A stretch of 64,000 nt of DNA, taken from the NCBI RefSeq assembly GCF_947489565.1, contig NZ_CANLEA010000008.1:186001-250000 (forward strand), written 5' to 3'. A program made the translations under genes and the position numbers. This stretch comes from an uncultured Kordia sp. (GTDB lineage: Bacteria; Bacteroidota; Bacteroidia; Flavobacteriales; Flavobacteriaceae). This document shows positions 19,326-27,117 of the stretch, piece after piece. The notes beneath the pieces are model-generated. The model was not told the origin of the DNA. It made no database searches and was given only the letters and a program-made list of their open reading frames with translations. Each line of letters starts with the position of its first letter. Position 1 is the stretch's first letter.

Positions 19326-19358
19326 GATTTCAAATATTTAGAATTAATAATTTTTTGA

Positions 19359-19553
19359 TTAACAATTTATAGTCAAATACAATTGACATCCGAACTCTCC
19401 ATTGCATGCTGTATAATCGATGGTTTCACAAATATTGACAGATTCACAAAACAGATAACCACTTTGATCTGTTCCGCCAGAAAGCGCATTCGCATTAAGT
19501 GTTGAAATAGAAGCTTTGTGCAGTTTTAATTTTTTAATAGATTTTTTTTTCAT
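19359..19553 (-). CDS. Class I lanthipeptide-type precursor peptide
   Basis: 64 residues. The leader MKKKSIKKLKLHKASISTLN leads to LSGG. The core has CESVNIC, ETIDYTAC and NGEFGC (Cx5Cx7Cx5C) and a fifth cysteine at the very end. It is first gene of its unit, preceded by array element copy d. Confidence 0.82.
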   Translation of the reverse strand: MKKKSIKKLKLHKASISTLNANALSGGTDQSGYLFCESVNICETIDYTACNGEFGCQLYLTINC

Positions 19554-19606
19554 GATATAAGTTTTTTGGTTGATATAAAAATATAGAAATGAAATAGTTA
19601 CTTGCA

Positions 19607-19650
19607 GAGGTTTTCCATTACAACAAGTAGGTGCATGCTGTAGTTAACAC
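19607..19650 (-). promoter_or_regulatory. Conserved array element, copy d
   Basis: GAGGTTTTCCATTACAACAA then GTAGGTGCATGCTGTAGTTAAC, about 53 bases before the ATG at 19553. Confidence 0.6.
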
Positions 19651-19720
19651 AGGTTCATCTAGAAATAAGACCTTTCATCAATAAAAAAGAAGGAAATAGA
19701 AGCATTTTTAAAATAAAAAC

Positions 19721-19728
19721 TACATTTG
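19721..19728 (+). promoter_or_regulatory. -7 promoter box, near-leaderless
   Basis: TACATTTG fits the Bacteroidota -7 consensus TANNTTTG and ends 8 bases before the ATG at 19737, implying a transcript with almost no 5' leader. Confidence 0.5.
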
Positions 19729-19736
19729 TTAACGCA

Positions 19737-20849
19737 ATGAAAAAGTTAGTTTACCTCATATTCCTCTATTCGTGTTTCTGTATTGCTCAAGAAACGACTT
19801 CTAAAAAAGAACAATCGCCCAAAGCAGCTACGATTGATGTCAATTATTTTAGCGGAAACATAGCACGTCATAATGACGATATTTTGCATTTAATTACGGG
19901 ACATCCAGAAGGTGTTATTGTGAGTTACAACCGAAAAACCTTTGGAAATGACGATTGGTCACAATTCTATAACTATCCAGATTATGGGGCTTCATTCAGT
20001 TATCAAGACTTAAAAAATGAATATTTAGGAAAAAATGTAGCGCTATATGCACATTATAATTTCTACTTTCTCAAACGAAATTTGATGTTGCGTATCGGAC
20101 AAGGATTGGCGTATACGAGCAATCCGTATGACAAAGTAGACAATTTTAGAAACATAGCATTTGGTTCACGATTAATGAGTAGTACCTATGTAATGTTGAA
20201 TTACAAAAAGGAAAATCTATTCAAACGATTGGGCATACAAGCAGGATTATCGCTCATACACTATTCCAATGCCAATGTAAAAGCACCAAATACAAGTATC
20301 AATACCTTGGCTTTCAATATTGGAGTCAACTATAATTTGGAAGATACTTCGTTGATGGAATTCCAAAAAAATGAAGTCGCTCAAAACTTTAAAGAACCGA
20401 TTAAATTTAATATTGTCTTACGTGCAGGAGTCAATGAAAGTGATGCTATTGGAAGCGGACAATATGGATTTACGGTAGTTTCTGCCTATGCCGATAAACG
20501 TTTGGGACGAAAAAGTGCCATACAATTAGGAACGGAAGTATTTTTCTCCAACTTTCTAAAAGAATGGATTCGCTTTCGATCTATTGCATTTCCTAATGGA
20601 GAAGTAAAAGGCGATGAAGATTTTAAACGTGTAGGTGTTTTTGTGGGACATGAATTATTTATCAATAAACTATCTGTCATCACACAACTAGGATATTACG
20701 TGTATTATCCTGTGGATTTTGAAGGACAAACCTATATTCGTATTGGAATGAAACGATACTTTAGTAAAAAATGGTTTGCAGCATTAACACTCAAATCGCA
20801 TGCAGCGAAAGCTGAAGCGGTAGAATTAGGCGTGGGAATTCGACTGTAA
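19737..20849 (+). CDS. Acyloxyacyl hydrolase / PagL-like lipid A deacylase family outer-membrane protein
   Basis: 370 residues with a signal peptide (ending near CIAQE). The middle to C-terminal part has alternating aromatic beta-strand patterning of a small barrel. Around residues 180-190, IHYSNAN resembles the PagL active-site His-Ser motif followed by an Asn-containing strand (SINTLAFNIGVNYNL). PagL enzymes remove a 3-O acyl chain from lipid A in the outer membrane. Bacterial homologs in Bacteroidota are usually annotated as acyloxyacyl hydrolase; the actual substrate here is not shown. The next two secreted proteins lie close downstream on the same strand and may be co-transcribed. Confidence 0.7.
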   Translation: MKKLVYLIFLYSCFCIAQETTSKKEQSPKAATIDVNYFSGNIARHNDDILHLITGHPEGVIVSYNRKTFGNDDWSQFYNYPDYGASFSYQDLKNEYLGKNVALYAHYNFYFLKRNLMLRIGQGLAYTSNPYDKVDNFRNIAFGSRLMSSTYVMLNYKKENLFKRLGIQAGLSLIHYSNANVKAPNTSINTLAFNIGVNYNLEDTSLMEFQKNEVAQNFKEPIKFNIVLRAGVNESDAIGSGQYGFTVVSAYADKRLGRKSAIQLGTEVFFSNFLKEWIRFRSIAFPNGEVKGDEDFKRVGVFVGHELFINKLSVITQLGYYVYYPVDFEGQTYIRIGMKRYFSKKWFAALTLKSHAAKAEAVELGVGIRL

Positions 20850-20898
20850 CAATTTTATGTAAAAAGACTCTTTAAGTTATCAATCAAAAAACAAAAAG

Positions 20899-21450
20899 AT
20901 GAAAAAAAGAGTTTTATACAGTACGTTTTTACTATTAATGTGGAGTCAGTTCGGAATAGCGCAATTAGCGCCCGAAGAGGATTATGAAAATAAAAAGAAC
21001 AAACTTGGGTTTTCGAGTGATGGTGAAAAATATCCTCCATCAAGAGGCCTAATTTTAGGAATACATGGCGCGCGTGAAACAATGTTTGAAATAGGATATT
21101 TTCACTATAAGAAGGAAGATGCAGGTTATGGTGATGCAATAAAAGGGTATACAATATCAACGGAACATTATATAAATAAAAACTATATCATAGCACCAAA
21201 AATTGCGGGATTTTCTAATCTATGGGGCATCAATTTAGGAGCTGGCGCAGTTTGGTATTTTGATATGGAAAAAAATAATAGCTTACGAATAAGACCAGAA
21301 ATTGGATATGGTTCAGAGCGTTTTAAACTAACATATGGTATCAATATGGCCATTACCAATAAAGACATGTCGAATGTTAGCAAACATATGTTTTCAGCGA
21401 CTTATTTTTTTAAGTTCAACAAAAAAACAAAAAACAGAAAGCTCAAATAG
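20899..21450 (+). CDS. Secreted beta-barrel-like hypothetical protein
   Basis: 183 residues with a signal peptide (cleavage near GIAQL). The remainder has short alternating strands such as YFHYKKEDAGYG, NLGAGAVWYFD and MFSATYFFKFN with an aromatic end, as in small outer-membrane barrels. No enzyme motif is recognised. It is 49 bases downstream of the acyloxyacyl hydrolase-like gene, and the next gene follows after 27 bases. Confidence 0.6.
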   Translation: MKKRVLYSTFLLLMWSQFGIAQLAPEEDYENKKNKLGFSSDGEKYPPSRGLILGIHGARETMFEIGYFHYKKEDAGYGDAIKGYTISTEHYINKNYIIAPKIAGFSNLWGINLGAGAVWYFDMEKNNSLRIRPEIGYGSERFKLTYGINMAITNKDMSNVSKHMFSATYFFKFNKKTKNRKLK

Positions 21451-21477
21451 TAAAAGCTTAAATAGTAAAAAAAGACA

Positions 21478-22224
21478 ATGAAAAAACTATACTTCATATT
21501 AGTACTAATGATTTGTATTTCTTGTGATAAAGAAGACGTACATGATTGTTTTCAAACCTCTGGAAGTATCATCTCAGAAACTGTAAGAGTTGCCGATTTT
21601 TCTATGATTGAAGTTGGAGAAGACATTACTTTGGTTGTTAAAGAAGGAATGAGTCAGGAAGTTATCATAGAAACAGGAATCAATCTTATCAATGATGTAG
21701 AAGCAAAAGTAGTGGGAGAAACCTTGTTTTTATCAGATAACAATAATTGTAATTATTTCCGTGACTTCGGAATTACAACAATATACATTACAGCGCCAAA
21801 TATCACTAAAATTCATAGCAAAACACAGTTCGAAATACGTTCCGACGGAATCTTGACTTTTCCAAGCTTAGAATTGATCTCTGAGAACTTTACCAATAGC
21901 AGTGCCGCTTCTGGAAACTTTAAATTGCAAATTGAAAATCAGGATTTAAAACTTGTGTTCAACAATCTCTCAAACCTATTTATTTCGGGAAGTACAGAAG
22001 AATTTGTCATCAGTTTTCCAGGAGGAAACTCTAGAGTAGAAGCTGCAGATTTTATAGCAAATAAAGTGATCATCTCCTCGAGAGGAAGCAATGATATCAT
22101 CATCAATCCGCAACAAGAACTTTCAGGAGATATCTATGGAACTGGAGATGTCATTGCAGTCAATCGTCCACCAATACTAGATTTTACAGCGCATTACACA
22201 GGAAGTTTAATCTTTCAGGATTAA
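21478..22224 (+). CDS. Lipoprotein with head-GIN (DUF2807-type) beta-solenoid domain
   Basis: 248 residues with a lipoprotein signal (MICISCDKED, lipobox cysteine at ~16). The body has the features of the Bacteroidetes head-GIN/DUF2807 family: FSMIEVGEDITLVV near the start, a VEAKVVGETLFLSDNN segment, then repeated short strands (IYITAPNITKIHS, SFPGGNSRVEA, GSNDIIINP, ELSGDIYGTGDVIAV) likely forming a solenoid. It probably sits in the periplasm or on the surface, anchored by lipid. Biochemical function is unknown. Confidence 0.75.
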   Translation: MKKLYFILVLMICISCDKEDVHDCFQTSGSIISETVRVADFSMIEVGEDITLVVKEGMSQEVIIETGINLINDVEAKVVGETLFLSDNNNCNYFRDFGITTIYITAPNITKIHSKTQFEIRSDGILTFPSLELISENFTNSSAASGNFKLQIENQDLKLVFNNLSNLFISGSTEEFVISFPGGNSRVEAADFIANKVIISSRGSNDIIINPQQELSGDIYGTGDVIAVNRPPILDFTAHYTGSLIFQD

Positions 22225-22227
22225 TTA

Positions 22228-22372
22228 AAATCAAGAGACAATCCACAAAAAACAAACAGACGAACAGTCAAATCAACAAAAAAACGAATCAACAAACAAA
22301 CAAATCCACAAAAAGTCTAAGAGCGAAGTGATCTAAGAATCCAAGAAGTCTAAGAATCTAAGAAGTCAACTC
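22228..22372. repeat. Low-complexity AATCAACAAA and AAGTCTAAGAATC spacer
   Basis: The first ~85 bases are AATCAACAAA-type strings. The next ~55 bases are repeats of AAGTCTAAGAATCTAAG, which also occur at 41503-41553. The end overlaps the last codons of gldA. Confidence 0.55.
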
Positions 22373-23251
22373 TCTAAACAAGCTCTCCAAATTTTTATTC
22401 TTCTGATTAATCTGTAAAGTCTTCAAGCTATTATCGTGTGCAAAATCAAACACAGTCGGACGCATATCTTTTGTTGTGCTAAACGTAAGTTCGTATACCA
22501 AACCACGTGTATTCACAACCTTTGTAACATGTGGAATCTGCTGAATCAATACCTCTTCAACGCGATAATCAAACTCTACTTCAATCACTTGTTCCTGATT
22601 CTTCTGAAGTTTCGCCAAAGTGGTATCAGCAACAATTTCACCTTTATTAATAATAATCACACGATCGCACAAAGCTTCCACTTCTTGCATAATATGAGTA
22701 GACAAAAAGATGGTTTTCTCCTTTCCTATAGAAGTAATCAAATTGCGAATCTCTGTCAACTGATTCGGATCTAAACCAGTAGTAGGTTCATCTAAAATCA
22801 ATACTTCCGGATCGTGTAGCAAAGCATTCGCTAAACCAACACGCTGACGATAACCTTTCGACAATTCACCAATCTTCTTTTTGGCTTCTGGCAACAATCC
22901 AGTCATTTGAATAACTTCATCAATACGCGATTTAGAAACTTTATACACATTTGCATTAAAAGCTAAATATTCGCGCACATGCATGTCCAAATACAACGGA
23001 TTGTGTTCTGGAAGATATCCAACACTCTTTTGTACGTTTCGCGCTTCTGTAGTCGTATCAAACTCGTTTACCGAAGCATTTCCAGAAGTCGCTTTCAAAT
23101 ACGTCGTCAATATTTTCATCATGGTAGACTTTCCAGCTCCATTAGGACCTAAAAAACCAACAATTTCTCCCTTAGTAACACGGAAAGAAACTGAGTTTAA
23201 GGCTTTTTGTTCACCATACGTTTTTGTGATATTTTCTACAACGATAGACAT
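22358..23251 (-). CDS. gldA: Gliding motility ABC transporter ATP-binding protein GldA
   Basis: 297 residues. It has Walker A GPNGAGKST (~35-43), the Q-loop region GYLPEHNPLY, signature LSKGYRQRVGLA (~134), Walker B VLILDEPTTGLDP, and switch His in FLSTHIMQE. The C-terminal ~80 residues match the GldA/NatA extension. GldA with GldF and GldG forms an ABC transporter linked to gliding in Flavobacterium; gldF and gldG are not in this window, so the transporter is split over the genome. gldB and gldC lie 35 kb further on. Confidence 0.88.
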   Translation of the reverse strand: MSIVVENITKTYGEQKALNSVSFRVTKGEIVGFLGPNGAGKSTMMKILTTYLKATSGNASVNEFDTTTEARNVQKSVGYLPEHNPLYLDMHVREYLAFNANVYKVSKSRIDEVIQMTGLLPEAKKKIGELSKGYRQRVGLANALLHDPEVLILDEPTTGLDPNQLTEIRNLITSIGKEKTIFLSTHIMQEVEALCDRVIIINKGEIVADTTLAKLQKNQEQVIEVEFDYRVEEVLIQQIPHVTKVVNTRGLVYELTFSTTKDMRPTVFDFAHDNSLKTLQINQKNKNLESLFRELTS

Positions 23252-23383
23252 ATTATAAGAGTTTGAAATTCAAAATTACATAAATTTTTATCAGTATTTC
23301 ACCATATTAAATCAAATAAAAACAAAAAAGAATACAGTTTATTGATAAAAACGTTTTTCTTCAAAAAATATTGGGAAACGATT

Positions 23384-23412
23384 TTGTTTATAAAAATTTA
23401 TCTATACTTTAG
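23384..23412 (+). promoter_or_regulatory. Promoter of the aromatic operon leader
   Basis: TTTTG at 23382-23386 and TACTTTAG at 23405-23412 are 18 bases apart, close to the Bacteroidota consensus TTTG / TANNTTTG. Transcription would start near 23419, about 16 bases before the leader peptide. Confidence 0.6.
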
Positions 23413-23434
23413 CTACAACAAATTGAAAGAAAAG

Positions 23435-23512
23435 ATGTTTAGTGCAAACTATTTTTGGCAAGGTTATTTTTACTTCTTCTACGGAAAGAGGTCGGAACGC
23501 TTTGTCTTATAG
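23435..23512 (+). CDS. Aromatic-residue-rich leader peptide of an attenuator
   Basis: 25 codons beginning MFSANYFWQGYFYFFYGKR. Eleven residues are aromatic (six Phe, four Tyr, one Trp), including YFYFFY in a row. It ends 29 bases before a strong terminator and 76 bases before prephenate dehydratase. This is the layout of E. coli pheL-type leaders, where ribosome stalling on scarce aminoacyl-tRNA controls termination. Bases 23492-23498 (TCGGAAC), late in the reading frame, are complementary to the 5' arm of the terminator (GTTCCGA, 23547-23553), giving an antiterminator. The peptide itself needs no further function. Confidence 0.75.
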   Translation: MFSANYFWQGYFYFFYGKRSERFVL

Positions 23513-23540
23513 TTTAGTTTAAACATAATAATATAGATAC

Positions 23541-23576
23541 AAAAAAGTTCCGAAATACATTCGGAACTTTTTTTTT
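23541..23576 (+). terminator. Attenuator terminator before the phenylalanine/tyrosine operon
   Basis: AAAAAAGTTCCGAA / TTCGGAACTTTTTT with a short loop and nine T. Placed between a Phe/Tyr-rich leader peptide and the prephenate dehydratase gene, it would stop transcription when aromatic aminoacyl-tRNA is plentiful. Confidence 0.85.
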
Positions 23577-23588
23577 GATTAAAAAACA

Positions 23589-24419
23589 ATGCAACAAACA
23601 ATAGCAATACAAGGAGTTCAAGGATCTAACCATCATAAAGTGGCGCAGCTATACTTTGGAGAAGAAGTACAGTTAGACGAATGCCTGTCTTTTGATGCGT
23701 TAGTGCATAGCTTAACACATGAAAAAAGTAGTTATGCAATCATGGCTTTGGAAAATACCATTGCAGGTTCCATAATCCCAAATTATGCACTAATTGATGC
23801 CAATAATGTTCATATCAATGGAGAATACTACTTAAACATTCATCATCATCTAATGGCGTTGCCCAATCAGACGATTGAAGATATTACCGAAGTATGTTCG
23901 CATCCAATGGCTTTATTGCAATGCAAAGAATTCTTTAAGCAATATCCGCATATCAAATTAGTAGAAGATGTAGATACGGCAGCCGTAGCCAGAAGAATTC
24001 AGGAAGAACAAAAAGAAGGAATTGCCGCAATCGCTACAAAAACAGCTGCAGAATTATTTCAGTTAAAAGTGCTTTCATCAGAAATTCAAACCATCAAAAC
24101 CAATGCGACACGTTTTGTCATTCTGCAAAAGCAAAAACCAATTGAAAATGTTGCCCAAATAGACAAAGCTTCGTTGCGATTTGAATTGGATCACAAAAGA
24201 GGAAGTCTGGCAACCATCTTAAATGTAATGAGCGATTGCAAGTTGAATCTCACCAAAATACAATCATTGCCAATTATTGAAACGCCTTGGAAATATGCCT
24301 TTTTCGTAGATGTTACATTTGAAGCCTATGAAGATTATACCAAAGCAATTGCTGTATTAGAAATAATGGCTACAAGTTTAAAAGTATTAGGAACTTACAA
24401 AAACCGACGAAACGCATGA
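23589..24419 (+). CDS. pheA: Prephenate dehydratase with ACT domain
   Basis: 276 residues, converting prephenate to phenylpyruvate. The dehydratase domain (~1-185) has GVQGSNHHKVA, MALENTIAGSI and the TRF motif (TNATRFVIL). The ACT domain (~195-270) has KRGSLATILNVMSDCKLNLTKIQS and a degenerate ESRP-type segment (LPIIETPWKY), consistent with phenylalanine feedback. There is no fused chorismate mutase; that activity is on the gene at 27118. It overlaps the next gene by 4 bases (ATGA). Confidence 0.93.
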   Translation: MQQTIAIQGVQGSNHHKVAQLYFGEEVQLDECLSFDALVHSLTHEKSSYAIMALENTIAGSIIPNYALIDANNVHINGEYYLNIHHHLMALPNQTIEDITEVCSHPMALLQCKEFFKQYPHIKLVEDVDTAAVARRIQEEQKEGIAAIATKTAAELFQLKVLSSEIQTIKTNATRFVILQKQKPIENVAQIDKASLRFELDHKRGSLATILNVMSDCKLNLTKIQSLPIIETPWKYAFFVDVTFEAYEDYTKAIAVLEIMATSLKVLGTYKNRRNA

Positions 24420-25561
24420 TTCCCGCAAAACGTATACATACCGTAGAAGAATACTATTTCTCTCGAAAATTAAGAGAAGTACGCGGCTTGGTAGCTGCCG
24501 GAAAACCCATTGTCAATCTCGGAATAGGAAGTCCAGATTTGCAACCGCCAGCAGTTGTAGTAAACGCACTAGAAGCAAGCTTGCACGATGAAACGGCACA
24601 CAAATATCAAAGCTATCAAGGAATTCCAGCCTTGCGAAAAGCAATTGCAGATTTCTATAAAAGAAACTATAATGTTGCTCTAGATGCGGATACAGAAGTA
24701 TTGCCACTTATGGGAAGTAAAGAAGGAATTATGCACATTTCTATGGCGTATTTGGATGAAGGAGATGAGGTGTTAATTGCCAATCCGAGTTATCCAACCT
24801 ATACTTCGGTAACCAAACTTTTAGGTGCTATTCCCAACTATTACAATTTAGATGCAAACAACAATTGGTTGCCAAATTTGGAAGAATTATCGAAGCGCGA
24901 TTTAACGAAAGTAAAACTCATGTGGGTAAACTATCCGCACATGCCAACGGGAGCAAAAGCGACAAGTACATTCTTTGAAAAACTCATTGCCTTTGCAAAA
25001 AAACATCAAATTCTCATCATCAATGACAATCCATATAGTTTTATTCTAAATGATGCGCCTATGAGTATACTCAGCATTGATGGCGCAAAAGAAGTGACAC
25101 TAGAACTCAATTCGCTCAGTAAATCGTTCAATATGGCAGGTTGGCGTACGGGAATGGTCATGGGAAAAGCGGAGCATATTCAACATGTATTAAAAGTAAA
25201 AAGTAATATGGATTCAGGAATGTTTTACGGAATACAAAAAGGTGCTATCAAAGCCTTAGAAAGTTCGAAAGACTGGTTTGCTGAACTCAATAAAATATAT
25301 GAAAAACGTCGTAAACTTATTTGGGAATTAGCGACAAAATTGCATTGTGAATTCGATACAGAAACCGCAGGCATGTTTGTATGGGCAAAATTACCAGCAG
25401 ACAATCAGCTTACATCAGAAGCATTCATAGACAAACTGCTCTATGAAAAAGACGTATTCATTACGCCAGGAAGCATTTTTGGAACGCAAGGCGAAGGATA
25501 TGTACGTTTCTCACTCTGTGTCACAGAAGAAAAAATAAAAGAAGTCATTCAACGAATCTGA
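24416..25561 (+). CDS. Class I/II pyridoxal-phosphate aminotransferase (aromatic operon)
   Basis: 381 residues, fold type I. It has GSPDLQPP, a YQSYQGIPALRKAIADFY segment, NPSYPTYTS, NYPHMPTGA, INDNPYSFI, and the PLP lysine K236 in SLSKSFNMAGWR. The C-terminal R in YVRFSLC is expected to bind the substrate carboxylate. By position between prephenate dehydratase and prephenate dehydrogenase it most likely converts phenylpyruvate and hydroxyphenylpyruvate to Phe and Tyr; specificity cannot be read from sequence. Confidence 0.9.
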   Translation: MIPAKRIHTVEEYYFSRKLREVRGLVAAGKPIVNLGIGSPDLQPPAVVVNALEASLHDETAHKYQSYQGIPALRKAIADFYKRNYNVALDADTEVLPLMGSKEGIMHISMAYLDEGDEVLIANPSYPTYTSVTKLLGAIPNYYNLDANNNWLPNLEELSKRDLTKVKLMWVNYPHMPTGAKATSTFFEKLIAFAKKHQILIINDNPYSFILNDAPMSILSIDGAKEVTLELNSLSKSFNMAGWRTGMVMGKAEHIQHVLKVKSNMDSGMFYGIQKGAIKALESSKDWFAELNKIYEKRRKLIWELATKLHCEFDTETAGMFVWAKLPADNQLTSEAFIDKLLYEKDVFITPGSIFGTQGEGYVRFSLCVTEEKIKEVIQRI

Positions 25562-25562
25562 T

Positions 25563-25946
25563 ATGGAAAAGCAAATAGCAATCATACAGGCATACATTGA
25601 TGCATACAACAATTTTGATATCTCAGGAATGATGCAAAATATGCAACGAGATATCATTTTTGAAAACTATGATGCTGAAAAACGAACGCTTTCTACAAAA
25701 GGAATTGAAGAATTTGAAACGCAGGCAAAAAAAGCAGCAACGTTATTTTCAATGCGGAATCAACAAATAAAAGGGATACAGAAAAATGATGCAAAAAATA
25801 CCATTGAAGTGTCCATAAAATATCAGGGGATTTTTGCAGTTGACATGACGGAAACTCTAAAAAAAGGAACTAAAATTACGCTCGAAGGGAAAAGTATTTT
25901 TTACTTCTTTGATCAAAAAATAAATAAAATAGTAGATAAAAGTTAA
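25563..25946 (+). CDS. SnoaL/NTF2-like protein inside the aromatic operon
   Basis: 127 residues with the pattern of the NTF2-like fold: an N-terminal helix pair (IIQAYIDAYNNFDISGMM), then curved-sheet strands ending in an aromatic strand (KSIFYFFDQKINKIVDKS). It starts one base after the aminotransferase stop and ends one base before the dehydrogenase start, so it is translated with them. Such small folds act as enzymes or binding domains; no catalytic residues are recognisable, and a role in aromatic metabolism is only implied by position. Confidence 0.7.
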   Translation: MEKQIAIIQAYIDAYNNFDISGMMQNMQRDIIFENYDAEKRTLSTKGIEEFETQAKKAATLFSMRNQQIKGIQKNDAKNTIEVSIKYQGIFAVDMTETLKKGTKITLEGKSIFYFFDQKINKIVDKS

Positions 25947-25947
25947 C

Positions 25948-26796
25948 ATGAACGTATACATCATAGGAATCGGACTCATAGGCGGAAGCATGTCACTGGA
26001 TATTCAATCAACATATCCAGAAGCAATGATCTATGGAGTAGATGTAAACGAAGCGCATTTGGAAGAAGCACTGCAAAGACAGTTAATTCATGAAAAAGCC
26101 ACGCTTCAAAATGTGCAAAATGCTGATATTGTGATTGTCACTATTCCTGTGCATGCTTCCATCGGAATCATTCAGGAAGTATTAGACACCATAAAAGATG
26201 ATACGTTGGTCATAGATGCAGGTTCAACGAAAGAAAAAATATGCGAAAGCATTGCAGCACATCCAAAACGACGCAACTTTTTAGCCGCGCATCCAATTGC
26301 TGGAACTGAATTTTCTGGACCTTCGGCGGCCATTAAAAGGTTATTTGATGGAAAAACAAACATCATCTGCGAAGTGGAAAAAACAGCGTTCAGTCTGCAA
26401 GAAAAAGCATTAGAACTGTTCAAAAACTTAGGCATGCGGATTCGGTATATGGATCCAAAATCACACGACAAACACATTGCATATGTATCGCATTTGTCGC
26501 ATATCAGTTCGTTTATGTTAGGAAAAACGGTCATTGAAAAAGAAAAAAACGAACGTGATATTTTCGATTTAGCAGGCAGCGGATTCGCTTCTACAGTACG
26601 TTTGGCAAAAAGCTCGCCAGCCATGTGGACGCCCATATTTGAGCAAAACAAAACCAATGTCATCGAAACACTCGATGAATATATCGCCAATTTACAGGAA
26701 TTTAAAAGCCTGATGTTGCAGGACAATTTTGAAGGAATTTATAAAGAAATGGAAAACACAAATCACATAAAAAAAATACTAAAGGGAATTGAATAA
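25948..26796 (+). CDS. tyrA: Prephenate dehydrogenase
   Basis: 282 residues. The N-terminal Rossmann motif is IIGIGLIGGSM with an acidic residue after strand 2 (GVDVNEAHLEEA). AHPIAGTEFSGPSAA and HDKHIAYVSHLSHISSF carry the catalytic and substrate-binding histidines of the family. It oxidatively decarboxylates prephenate to 4-hydroxyphenylpyruvate. It lacks an ACT domain and a fused mutase, typical for Bacteroidota. It is fourth gene after the attenuator. Confidence 0.92.
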   Translation: MNVYIIGIGLIGGSMSLDIQSTYPEAMIYGVDVNEAHLEEALQRQLIHEKATLQNVQNADIVIVTIPVHASIGIIQEVLDTIKDDTLVIDAGSTKEKICESIAAHPKRRNFLAAHPIAGTEFSGPSAAIKRLFDGKTNIICEVEKTAFSLQEKALELFKNLGMRIRYMDPKSHDKHIAYVSHLSHISSFMLGKTVIEKEKNERDIFDLAGSGFASTVRLAKSSPAMWTPIFEQNKTNVIETLDEYIANLQEFKSLMLQDNFEGIYKEMENTNHIKKILKGIE

Positions 26797-26800
26797 AAAT

Positions 26801-26935
26801 AATTTGGGCGTTTCCCTAACGGGTCGGGCTTTCGGCAGTCGCTTTTTACAAGCTGTCATTCCTGCGAAGACAGGAATCCACCTTGCAAAAGAGCTTCAAC
26901 AAAGCCTCAATCCCTAACGCGAATCAAAGATCATT
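26801..26935 (+). repeat. GGGCGTT...CCCTAACGCG repeat with nested GTCATTCCTGC palindrome
   Basis: It starts TTTGGGCGTTTCCCTAACGG and GTCGGGCTTTCGGC, runs to GCTTTTTACAAGC, and then carries a GTCATTCCTGCG...CAGGAATCC hairpin (26854-26879). It ends near GCAAAAGAGCTTCAACAAAG, CCTCAATCCCTAACGCG. This is the same family as 12279-12360 but with a different central insert. The rest to 27117 is AATCAACGAATC low-complexity DNA, and no gene is seen. Confidence 0.65.
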
Positions 26936-27117
26936 AAGTGCAGTCAAAGCAAACGCGGAACTTCACACAAAAGTGGAGAACAATCGAAAGTGAAATCAAA
27001 TGAAGAGGAAAACAAAAAACAAATTGACAAATCAACGAATCAACGAATCAACGAATCAACGAATCAACAAAATACAAAAAGACCAATTAACAAAAGATAA
27101 AAGATAAAAAGGTAATC

